From Halobacterium sp. R2-5 (GTDB lineage: Archaea; Halobacteriota; Halobacteria; Halobacteriales; Halobacteriaceae), in assembly GCF_011734195.1 (NCBI RefSeq), contig NZ_JAANTH010000001.1, positions 310,001 to 374,000 of the forward strand: 64,000 bases of DNA, in the 5' to 3' direction. Under the pieces are notes generated by a model that was given only the letters and a program-made list of their open reading frames with translations, did no database searches and was not told the origin of the DNA. Positions 17,435-24,431 of this stretch are shown here, one piece after another (the stretch's first letter is position 1; every line of letters begins with the position of its first letter). A program made the position numbers and the translations under genes.

Positions 17435-17484
17435 ACCGGCCCTTCGACCGACGGGAGTAAATCCTCTCGGTCCGACGCTCGCGC

Positions 17485-18384
17485 ATGGTCACGCTGGACG
17501 GCGACGTGCTCGCGCGCTACCCGCGCGCGTCGCTGTACAACTCGCCGTACCCCGCCCACGACGCCGGCTGCGCGGTCGACCTGTATCCCGACAGCGCGGC
17601 CGAACGAAGTGAGGCCGCGGGCCGAGCGAGCGGTGAAACCGCGAGCAGCGCGGCCGGCGGACGCGCCGGCCGCGCTCGTCGCGCCCCCAGCCCGGTCGCG
17701 GGCGAGGTCGTGGAGACGCGGACCGTCCGCTGTCCGTCGAAGCCGTACGCCGCCGACCACGACCACCTCGTCGTCGTCGATACGGGCGAGTACCTCGCGC
17801 GCATCCTCCACGTCGAACCGGCCGTCGAACCCGGCGACACCGTCGACCTCGGGGGCGACCTCGGGCGGATGGTGCGCTCGGGCTTCTTCGCGCCGTGGGT
17901 CGCCAACCACGTCCACCTCGGGTTCCGCGAGCGCGACGGCGACGCCGTGCGCGCGTCCGGGTCGCTGCCGCTCGACATCGACGCGCCGATCGAACCGGTC
18001 TCGTGGGACGGCACGGGCGAGGTCGTCGAGACCGGGGAGACGTACGCGCTCCTCGACGCGCCCGAGCACCCCACACCCGGCGACGGGCTCGCGGGCGTCG
18101 CCACCGACGGCGGCGGCGTCCTCGACGGCGGCTTCCCGCACTACGAGGGCGGCGGCGTCCTCGGGCGGGCCAGCTCGGACGAAGCAGTCTCGTTGCTCGG
18201 GCGGGAGGTCGGCGCCACGACCGACGGCCGCACCGTCGCGTGGCGGGACGTGACGGTCACGGTCGACGGCGGGCCGATTCACGGGCTCTCGCTGTGGCTC
18301 GGCAGCGACCGCCTCGGCGTCAAGCTCGTCGCGCCCGACCGCGAGTTCGCCGTCGGCGACCGGGTCGCGGTCGCCGTCGAGTAG
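17485..18384 (+). CDS. M23 peptidase-like (LysM/duplicated hybrid motif fold) haloarchaeal protein with low-complexity insert
   Basis: The 299-residue protein has no signal peptide. Its central part resembles the M23/DUF duplicated hybrid fold: LVVVDTGEYLARILHVEPAV, GDTVDLGGDLGRMVRSGFF and ANHVHLGFRERDG mirror the HxxHLxxxxV, GDxVxxGxxLGxxG and HLHF elements of that family. The expected first zinc His/Asp pair is not complete, so catalysis is doubtful. Residues about 37-69 are an Ala/Arg/Ser-rich stretch encoded by hairpin-forming repeat DNA. A C-terminal β-rich domain follows. The function is unknown; the fold assignment is inference. Confidence 0.65.
   Translation: MVTLDGDVLARYPRASLYNSPYPAHDAGCAVDLYPDSAAERSEAAGRASGETASSAAGGRAGRARRAPSPVAGEVVETRTVRCPSKPYAADHDHLVVVDTGEYLARILHVEPAVEPGDTVDLGGDLGRMVRSGFFAPWVANHVHLGFRERDGDAVRASGSLPLDIDAPIEPVSWDGTGEVVETGETYALLDAPEHPTPGDGLAGVATDGGGVLDGGFPHYEGGGVLGRASSDEAVSLLGREVGATTDGRTVAWRDVTVTVDGGPIHGLSLWLGSDRLGVKLVAPDREFAVGDRVAVAVE
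17593..17691 (+). repeat. Hairpin-rich repeat DNA lying in frame inside the M23-like gene
   Basis: Three inverted repeats lie in tandem: GCGGCC/GGCCGC (17596-17601, 17613-17618), GCGGT/ACCGC (17630-17634, 17638-17642) and AGCGCGGCCGGC/GCCGGCCGCGCT (17647-17658, 17665-17676). The style (GAACGAAGTGAGG, GAGCGAGCGGTGAAACC) matches intergenic repeats elsewhere in the window. It encodes a low-complexity linker between two conserved segments. Confidence 0.65.
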
Positions 18385-18402
18385 CTGTCTCGGTGCTCCG
18401 CG

Positions 18403-18975
18403 TTACGCGAACGCCACGCCCTCGCGCCCGACGAGTTCGCCGAACAGCCAGTCGGCGTGGTCGAGGGCGTACTCGCGGTGCGCTTCTTCGATGTAGCCGA
18501 CGGCGTCCTCGACGAGCACCGGCCGGTAGTCCCGGAGGCCCGCGCTCCCCGCGGTGTGGAGCACGCAGACGTTCGCGAGCGTCCCGCAGAGCAGCAGGTC
18601 GTCGACGCCGTGCGCGTCGAGGTGGGCTTCGAGGCCGGTCTGGTAGAACGCGTCGTACGTGTGCTTCTCGACGACGTAGTCGTCCCCGCGGACGTCGAGG
18701 TCGTCGTGGAGGTCGGCGTCCCACGTCCCCTCGACGACGTGTTCGCCCCAGCGCTCGAACTCGTCGTAGTAGTGGGTGTCCTCGAACTGCTCGGGCGGGT
18801 GGATGTCGCGCGTGTAGACGACGCTCGCGCCCGCGTCTCGCGCTCGTTCCACGAGGTCCGTCACGGGGTCGAGGGCGTCCTCGCTTGCGGGCGCGTACAG
18901 GCTCCCCTCCGGGTGGCAGAACCCGTTCTGCATGTCCACGACGACGACGGCGGTGCTGTCGGGGTCGAACTCCAT
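18403..18975 (-). CDS. Isochorismatase/nicotinamidase-family cysteine hydrolase
   Basis: The 190-residue enzyme has the family triad. The Asp lies in AVVVVDMQNGFCHPEGSLY (near residue 14), the Lys in VVEKHTYDAFYQTGLEA (near 103), and the Cys in LLLCGTLANVCVLHTA (near 136). Metal-site residues are expected in YTRDIHPPEQFEDTHYY. This arrangement suits nicotinamidase (nicotinamide to nicotinate), and a nicotinate phosphoribosyltransferase gene lies 1.6 kb away at 20579. Together they could make an NAD salvage route. Other amidase substrates cannot be excluded. Confidence 0.88.
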   Translation of the reverse strand: MEFDPDSTAVVVVDMQNGFCHPEGSLYAPASEDALDPVTDLVERARDAGASVVYTRDIHPPEQFEDTHYYDEFERWGEHVVEGTWDADLHDDLDVRGDDYVVEKHTYDAFYQTGLEAHLDAHGVDDLLLCGTLANVCVLHTAGSAGLRDYRPVLVEDAVGYIEEAHREYALDHADWLFGELVGREGVAFA

Positions 18976-19074
18976 GTGCGGCTGCTCGACGGCGACGCAC
19001 TAAGCCGTTTGGCCGTTCGCGGGCGGCGTGAACGTAGGACAGGGTTTTAGCCCGTCGCGCCCGAACCACGGGCA

Positions 19075-20511
19075 ATGACACGTCGTGTTCTCGCGGTCGC
19101 GTTCGTCGCGCTGGTCGTCCTCGCGGGCTGCCAGTCGCCGGTCTCCAGCGGCGGCGACCCCGTGGAGACCACCACGAACGCGACCGGCGGCGAGTTCGAC
19201 CACGCCGACCCCGACAGCGACGTCCTCGGGTGGGAGGGCGGCTACTGGCACAACGAGTCCCTCCCGGTGACCGTCGACGACGGGCTCAACGAGAGCGAAC
19301 GCGAGATGGTAATCAACCGCTCGATGGCCCGCGTCGAGTACCTCCGCGGCATCGAGTTCGAGGAGCCGGTCTCCGTGGACGTCATCTCGCGGTCGACGTA
19401 CCGCGAGGAGTTCGCGGGCACCGGGAACGCCACGGACGCGATGCAGACGTTCGACAACGTGAAGTTCGAGGCGATGTTCCTCATCGGCGAGCGAAACGAC
19501 TCGCTGGCGGTCCAGGATGAGAACCGCGGGTCGAACGTCCTCGGGTTCTACACGCCCCGCGACGACCGCATCGTCGTCATCTCCGAGTCCGAGACGCCGA
19601 CCATCGACGAGAACACGCTCGCCCACGAGCTGATGCACGCCCTCCAGTTCCGGAACTTCGAGGCGAACTTCTCCTCGCCCACCCGGGACAAGAGCAACGC
19701 CCACAACGGCCTCATCGAGGGTGAGGCGAGCTTCCTCGACAGCCGGTTCAGCGAGCGCTGCGGCGTCGAGTGGGAGTGCGCGTCGCCCGAGGCGGCCGCC
19801 GGCGGGGGCGGTGGCGGGAGCGACATCCACCTCGGCGTCTACATGCTGAAGTTCTTCCCGTACAGCGCGGGGTCGGCGTTCGCCGAACACCTCCACGAGG
19901 ACGGCGGCTGGGACGCCGTCGCGGACGTCTACAGCGACCCGCCGGCGTCCTCCGAGCAGGTCTCCCAGCCGGAGAAGTACGGTAGCGACCAGCCAACCGC
20001 CGTCACGCTCCCCGACAGGTCCGGCGGCGACTGGGACCGCGTCACGCCCGAGGGCCGCGCGCCCTACGGCGAGGTCGGCGTCGCCGGGCTCACCGCGATG
20101 TTCGGCTACCCCGCCTACGAGCAGGCGTACAAGCCCCAGGAGTTCGTCATCGACCCGCTGAACCGCGACGACCAGGGCAACATCGACAGCGACTCGCCGT
20201 TCGACTACGCGACTACGCCGGTCGCGGGCTGGGACGGCGAGCAGCTCTGGGTGTACGAGAACGGCGACGAGACCGCGTACACGTGGCGGCTCGCGTTCGA
20301 CTCCAGCGGCGACGCCCGCGAGTTCGCGCGGACGTACCGCAGTCTCCTCCAGTACTGGGGCGCCGAGCAGACCGACGCCGACGGCGTCTGGCGCATCCCC
20401 GAGGACGAGAGCGAGTTCGCGGACGCGTTCCGCGTCACGCGCTCCGGCGACACCGTCACCATCGTGAACGCGCCGACGACCGACGAGCTCGGCGACGTCC
20501 ACTCGCGGTAG
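19075..20511 (+). CDS. Hvo_1808 family surface lipoprotein with HExxH motif
   Basis: The 478-residue exported protein begins with a short basic N terminus, a hydrophobic helix and the lipobox VVLAGCQS, so it should be anchored outside the cell. It matches the Hvo_1808 surface protein family. Near residue 184 it carries ENTLAHELMHALQFRNF, a HELMH zinc-metalloprotease motif, followed by IEGEASFLDSRF, where a Glu could be the third ligand (gluzincin-like). Substrates are unknown. The ATG has a TTTTAG element at about 19043-19048. Confidence 0.87.
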   Translation: MTRRVLAVAFVALVVLAGCQSPVSSGGDPVETTTNATGGEFDHADPDSDVLGWEGGYWHNESLPVTVDDGLNESEREMVINRSMARVEYLRGIEFEEPVSVDVISRSTYREEFAGTGNATDAMQTFDNVKFEAMFLIGERNDSLAVQDENRGSNVLGFYTPRDDRIVVISESETPTIDENTLAHELMHALQFRNFEANFSSPTRDKSNAHNGLIEGEASFLDSRFSERCGVEWECASPEAAAGGGGGGSDIHLGVYMLKFFPYSAGSAFAEHLHEDGGWDAVADVYSDPPASSEQVSQPEKYGSDQPTAVTLPDRSGGDWDRVTPEGRAPYGEVGVAGLTAMFGYPAYEQAYKPQEFVIDPLNRDDQGNIDSDSPFDYATTPVAGWDGEQLWVYENGDETAYTWRLAFDSSGDAREFARTYRSLLQYWGAEQTDADGVWRIPEDESEFADAFRVTRSGDTVTIVNAPTTDELGDVHSR

Positions 20512-20522
20512 GGAGGCGAGCC

Positions 20523-20582
20523 TTTTTCGACCGGGCGAATCTACGCCGAGTCATGCAGGCTACTCGCCGGGTGGTCGCGTGA
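20523..20582 (+). promoter_or_regulatory. Promoter and 9-codon upstream ORF overlapping the NAPRTase start
   Basis: TTTTT (20523-20527) is about 27 nt before an ATG at 20553, not before the gene's GTG. That ATG opens a 9-codon frame (MQATRRVVA) ending in TGA 20580-20582, which overlaps the GTG start at 20579 by 3 nt. A leaderless transcript would therefore begin at the short ORF and reach the enzyme by translational coupling. Confidence 0.45.
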
Positions 20583-21733
20583 GCTTCGACGTCATCCCGC
20601 CCGAGGACATCGAGAGCGGGCGCGCGACCGACGCGTACTTCGAGCGCACCGAGACGACGCTGGAGTTCGCGGACAAGAACCCCCACGTCGTCGCGGAAGT
20701 GACCGCCGACCAGTTCCCGACCGGCGGCTTCGAGCTGCTCGTCGGCCTGAAGGACGCCGCCCACCTCCTCGAAGGCCTCCCGATCGACGCCGACGCGCTC
20801 CCCGAGGGGACGCTGTTCGACGGCGGCCCCGTCCTCCGCATCGAGGGCGACTACCTGGACTTCGCGCGCTACGAGACCTCGCTTTTGGGGTTCCTCTCGC
20901 ACGCCTCCGGGGTCGCGACGGGCGCGCTCGAAGTCCGGCGGGCCGCCCCCGAATCCCAGGTGCTGAGTTTCGGCGCGCGCCACGTCCACCCATCCATCGC
21001 GGCGATGGTCGAGCGCTCCGCGCTCGTCGGCGGCCTCGACGGCTTCTCGCACGTCGCGGCCGGCGACGTCATCGGGCGCGAGGCTGGCGGCACGATGCCC
21101 CACGCCCTGCTCATCTGCTTCGGGCGCGGGAACCAGGAGGCGGCGTGGCGGGCGTTCGACGACGCCGTCGCCGAGGACGTGCCGCGGGTCGCGCTCTGTG
21201 ACACGTACAGCGACGAGAAAGACGAGGTGTTGCGCGCGGTCGACGAACTCGGCGACGACCTCGACAGCGTCCGCCTCGACACCACGGGGTCGCGACGCGG
21301 GGACTTCCGGCACATCGTCCGCGAGATCCGGTGGGAGCTCGACGCCCGCGGCCGCGGTGACGTCGACGTCTTCCTCAGCGGCGGTCTCGGTCCGGGAGAC
21401 CTCCGGGAGCTCCGGGACGTCGCGGACGGCTTCGGCGTCGGCAGCCACGTCTCGAACGCCGACCCCGTCGACTTCGCGCTCGACATCGTGGAAGTCGAGG
21501 GCGAGCCCGCGGCCAAGCGCGGGAAGCTCTCCGGGAAGAAGGACGTCTACCGCACGCGCGACGGCGGCCACCACGTCGGCCTCGCGGCCCGCCCCGGCCC
21601 GACGGACGGCACGTCGCTGCTGAAGCCCCTGATTCGGGACGGCGAGCTCGTCCGGACCTTCAGCATCGAGGACGCCGCCGACCGCGCGCTCGACGACGCC
21701 GAACGTGTCGGCTTCGGCGATAGCGCGGAGTAA
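20579..21733 (+). CDS. Nicotinate phosphoribosyltransferase
   Basis: This 384-residue enzyme joins nicotinate and PRPP to give nicotinate mononucleotide for NAD synthesis. It has the archaeal NAPRTase layout: DAYFERTETTLEF, GFLSHASGVATGALEVRRAA, the conserved FGARHVHPSIAAM with the phosphorylatable His, TMPHALLICF, and the PRPP/phosphate end VDVFLSGGLGPGDLREL followed by GVGSHVSNADPVDF. The start is GTG 20579; a 9-codon upstream ORF overlaps it. A nicotinamidase-like gene at 18403 may supply its substrate. Confidence 0.94.
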   Translation: MSFDVIPPEDIESGRATDAYFERTETTLEFADKNPHVVAEVTADQFPTGGFELLVGLKDAAHLLEGLPIDADALPEGTLFDGGPVLRIEGDYLDFARYETSLLGFLSHASGVATGALEVRRAAPESQVLSFGARHVHPSIAAMVERSALVGGLDGFSHVAAGDVIGREAGGTMPHALLICFGRGNQEAAWRAFDDAVAEDVPRVALCDTYSDEKDEVLRAVDELGDDLDSVRLDTTGSRRGDFRHIVREIRWELDARGRGDVDVFLSGGLGPGDLRELRDVADGFGVGSHVSNADPVDFALDIVEVEGEPAAKRGKLSGKKDVYRTRDGGHHVGLAARPGPTDGTSLLKPLIRDGELVRTFSIEDAADRALDDAERVGFGDSAE

Positions 21734-21743
21734 GGGTCGCGTT

Positions 21744-22379
21744 CTACGCGGTGAGCTCTTCGACGGGTTCCTCGGCGTCCTCGCCCGTTTCCCGGAACAC
21801 CTGCCCCTCGAAGAGGGTGACCATCACGTCGTCGTCCTCCCACGCGCCGTTCGGGAGGCCGGCCTTCCGGCAGGTGCGGTCGAGGTACTCGAAGACGCTC
21901 CAGTCGTTCTCCACGGGCAGTGTCGGATACATCCAGCCGTGCTTGCCGTCGCCGTCGATGGCGACGCCGTGGACGCCGAGCTCGATGTCGTCGACGGGGT
22001 TGTCCGTGAGAACGAGGTTCGAGACCGTGCAGACGGAGACGCGGAGGTTCGGGAGCTCCGCGGGCTCGACCTCCGAGCCACAGGACGCGTCCGAGGCGGC
22101 CTTGATGGACGCCTCGACGATCGCGTGTCCGAGCTGCTGGTCGCGGTTGCCGAGGTCGCGGGCGGACTCCTGTGCGCCCGCGCAGCCTCGCAGCCGGCCG
22201 CGGCCGTGCGTCGACTCGAGGCGCACGAACGCGCTGGTTCGGTTGTAGAACGCGTCCCGCATGCTCCCGGGCTGCTCGCGCTGGCCGTTGCGAACGAACG
22301 CCTCGACGGATTCTCGTGCTAGTTCGACCGTCCGGGCGCCGTCCTCGAAGGAGAGTACTACTGACTGGGCCTCGGCCAT
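21744..22379 (-). CDS. AMMECR1 domain protein (TIGR00296)
   Basis: The 211-residue protein consists of an AMMECR1 domain. The conserved motif LRGCAGAQESARDL (residues about 63-76) corresponds to the LRGCIG hexapeptide. SSKVEL-type later strands are seen in ELPNLRVSVCTVSNLVL, and GVHGVAIDGDGKHGWMYP and DWSVFEYLDRTCRKAGL complete the domain. Its biochemical role is unknown; some genomes fuse it to radical SAM or MEMO-like partners. An AGTTAATCC element about 25 nt upstream fits a leaderless start at 22379. Confidence 0.93.
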   Translation of the reverse strand: MAEAQSVVLSFEDGARTVELARESVEAFVRNGQREQPGSMRDAFYNRTSAFVRLESTHGRGRLRGCAGAQESARDLGNRDQQLGHAIVEASIKAASDASCGSEVEPAELPNLRVSVCTVSNLVLTDNPVDDIELGVHGVAIDGDGKHGWMYPTLPVENDWSVFEYLDRTCRKAGLPNGAWEDDDVMVTLFEGQVFRETGEDAEEPVEELTA

Positions 22380-22631
22380 ACGGGTATCTATATGGCAAGG
22401 ATTAACTTGAACCCTTCCCCTCAGGGGCGGGAGTTACGACGGAGTTACCCTCGGGGCGTGCGAGCGCGGGAACCGCCGGACGTAAGGACTGCTTACCGAA
22501 TCTCGCCAGTGAATTCGCCCGCTTCCAGCATTGTTCCCCCGACCAAACGATCGAACGCTTGTGTAACGTCGACGCGGCCGCGTTCGACACCCCGCTACCC
22601 AACCGAACCCCTTAACGCCGCGGCACCCCTA
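22380..22631. other. Divergent intergenic region upstream of RNase P RNA
   Basis: This 252-nt region holds the minus-strand promoter of the AMMECR1 gene near 22400 and CCTTAA at 22611-22616, the likely TATA of rnpB. A GGAGTTAC motif occurs twice (about 22431 and 22442). No coding frame looks real. Confidence 0.5.
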
Positions 22632-23045
22632 GGACGGGTGAGCAGAGGGAGCCTGGCTCCCGTGCCGAGAGGCATGAGGAAAGTCCCCCCACCCGTTCGG
22701 GCGGGCGGCCGGATGCAAATCCGGGACGGGAGACCGTCGGCACTGGAACAGAGACGACACGTCCCTCCTCGACCCATGAGGCGTGCGACCCGACCCGCGA
22801 GGGGAGGAAGCTAACCCGCCGAGGGAAGCGCGGCTTCGCCGCGTTACGGGCTCGCGGCTGACGCCGCTCGCTCGTTCGGAGACCCCGCGCTCCGCGCGGC
22901 GTCTCCCGGGGAGGGGACCGATGGAACGGCTAATCCCCGCCGGTGCAAGTCCGCGCGCGCAAGGTAGCCCGAGCACTCCCGAGAGGGGCCGCGCGGACGC
23001 TCAGCCGAATGCCAGGCCGAACAGAAGGGGGCTTACTCCCCTCCA
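22632..23045 (+). ncRNA. rnpB: RNase P RNA, archaeal type A
   Basis: This is the catalytic RNA that matures tRNA 5' ends. The conserved P4 strands are clear: GAGGAAAGTCC (CR-I) at about 22676-22686 and ACAGAAGGGGGCTTA (CR-V) near 23020-23035. The P3 hairpin GGGAGCC/GGCTCCC, GGATGCAAATCC and the GGTGCAAGTCC segments are also in the expected order. The ends are estimated from P1/P2 pairing of GGGTGAG with the CTTACTCCC segment and from the CCTTAA element about 20 nt upstream; they could be off by about 10 nt. The long GC-rich P12 region near 22830-22915 is haloarchaea-like. Confidence 0.95.
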
Positions 23046-23058
23046 GCTCGTACCTTTA

Positions 23059-23100
23059 CGACCGCGAGCCGCTGGCTCGCGGTCGCAAATCTACGCTAAA
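23059..23100 (+). repeat. Perfect 12-bp hairpin plus CGCAAATCTACGCTAAA motif downstream of rnpB
   Basis: CGACCGCGAGCC (23059-23070) is inverted as GGCTCGCGGTCG (23074-23085) around a 3-nt loop. It overlaps the start of CGCAAATCTACGCTAAA (23084-23100). A near-identical motif follows tRNA-Arg at 35053-35071. It is a candidate 3'-processing or termination element, or a dispersed repeat. Confidence 0.65.
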
Positions 23101-23267
23101 GACAGCGACCGCTACCGGCTGCGGGGACATCACGACACAGAAGTCTAAACACCGCCAGTAAGCACGTCCTACTAACGGTTCACGGTCTGAAAACGAGTGA
23201 AACGACTGCGAAATCGGCATTCCCGATACGGCCAGTCGCGTCGACGGTGCGCGCCCAGCCAGTTCCG

Positions 23268-24371
23268 CTACTCCTCGAAGCCGTCTTCCCACCGGAACGT
23301 CCCGTTGCGCTGGACGACCTCGCCGTCGACTTCCATGAACGAGTCCTCGCTGACGTCCGTGATCATGTCCACGTGGACGGCGGACTCGTTGGCCTCGTCC
23401 TCGTGGCCCTCCGGGTAGTTCGAGTCGTACGCGCGACCGAGCGCCATGTGGACGGTGTCGCCCATCTTCTCGTCGAAGAGGATGGAGTCCGTGAACCGGT
23501 CGATACCGCGGTTCATCCCGATACCGAGTTCGCCGAGGCGGCGGGCGCCCTCGTCGGTGTCCAGAATCTCGCCGACGACCTGCTCGTTCTGGCCGGCGCT
23601 GTAGTCGACCGCCTCGCCGTCCTCGAACGTGAGGTGGACGTCCTGGACGCGCTCGCCGCGAATCGTCATCGGGACGTCGAAGAACACCTCGCCCTCGGTG
23701 GCGTGGGGCGCGGTGAACACCTCGCCGGACGGGAGGTTGTGGGAGTCGTACGCGACCGACGCCGCGGAGTTCACGGCGGTCCGGTTCTCGATGCTCATCG
23801 TGAGGTCGGTGTCCTCCTTGACCAGGTGGACCTCGCTGCCGTCGTCGAGAATCGCTTTCACGTTCGCCATCTGGTCGGCGAGCGCTTCCCAGTCGCGGAG
23901 GATGGCGTCGTACGCGAACTCGCGGTACTCCTCGAAGGACATGTTCGCCTGCTGGGCGAGCGACCGGGTCGGGTGGACCGTCGACACCCAGTCCGTGCTC
24001 AGGCGCGCTTCCCGGATGCCGTTCCGGGCCTTCGTCTTCGCGCTGCGGGTCTCCGCGGGAACGTCTGACCCCTCGCTGGTGTTGCGGCTACCGCCGACGG
24101 AGAGCACGACGTCGGCGTTCTCGTACAGGCCGAGCTCGTACGCTGGGTTCTCCTCGAAGTCGCTCTCGTGGGCGAGCGCGTACGCGCGGTCGACCTCGTT
24201 CGAGTCGTAGACGGTGACGAGGTTCGCGCCGCGCTCGCCGACCGCCTCGGCGACCGCGACCGCGAGCTCGTGGGCGTCCGGCCCGACGCGGAGCACGACG
24301 TCGTCGCCCTCGTCGACGCGCGCGCTCCAGTCCACCAGCACTTCGGCGTGGTCCTCGATGCGGGGGTCCAT
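23268..24371 (-). CDS. M29-family aminopeptidase
   Basis: The 367-residue metal-dependent aminopeptidase removes N-terminal residues from peptides in the cytoplasm. It has the M29 ligands: Glu in NLPSGEVFTAPHATEGEVFF, Glu in RLGELGIGMNRGI, the His in DTVHMALGRAY and HVDMI near the C terminus. The N-terminal Rossmann-like part (EVLVDWSARVDEGDDVVLRV) is also typical. It could process peptides imported by the transporter at 8394-14891, but that is only a suggestion. It lies 60 nt downstream of the valS start on the same strand only in map order; each has its own promoter region. Confidence 0.93.
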   Translation of the reverse strand: MDPRIEDHAEVLVDWSARVDEGDDVVLRVGPDAHELAVAVAEAVGERGANLVTVYDSNEVDRAYALAHESDFEENPAYELGLYENADVVLSVGGSRNTSEGSDVPAETRSAKTKARNGIREARLSTDWVSTVHPTRSLAQQANMSFEEYREFAYDAILRDWEALADQMANVKAILDDGSEVHLVKEDTDLTMSIENRTAVNSAASVAYDSHNLPSGEVFTAPHATEGEVFFDVPMTIRGERVQDVHLTFEDGEAVDYSAGQNEQVVGEILDTDEGARRLGELGIGMNRGIDRFTDSILFDEKMGDTVHMALGRAYDSNYPEGHEDEANESAVHVDMITDVSEDSFMEVDGEVVQRNGTFRWEDGFEE

Positions 24372-24431
24372 ACGTCAGTTGGCGGTCCGCGCGCGAAAAA
24401 GCAGCCGGGTTCCGGTCGGTGCCGTGGGGGA

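Noticed and set aside
22632-23045. Several open frames across the RNase P RNA locus
   Set aside because: The CR-I and CR-V motifs and the P3 hairpin show a non-coding RNA; the frames are by-products of GC-rich sequence.
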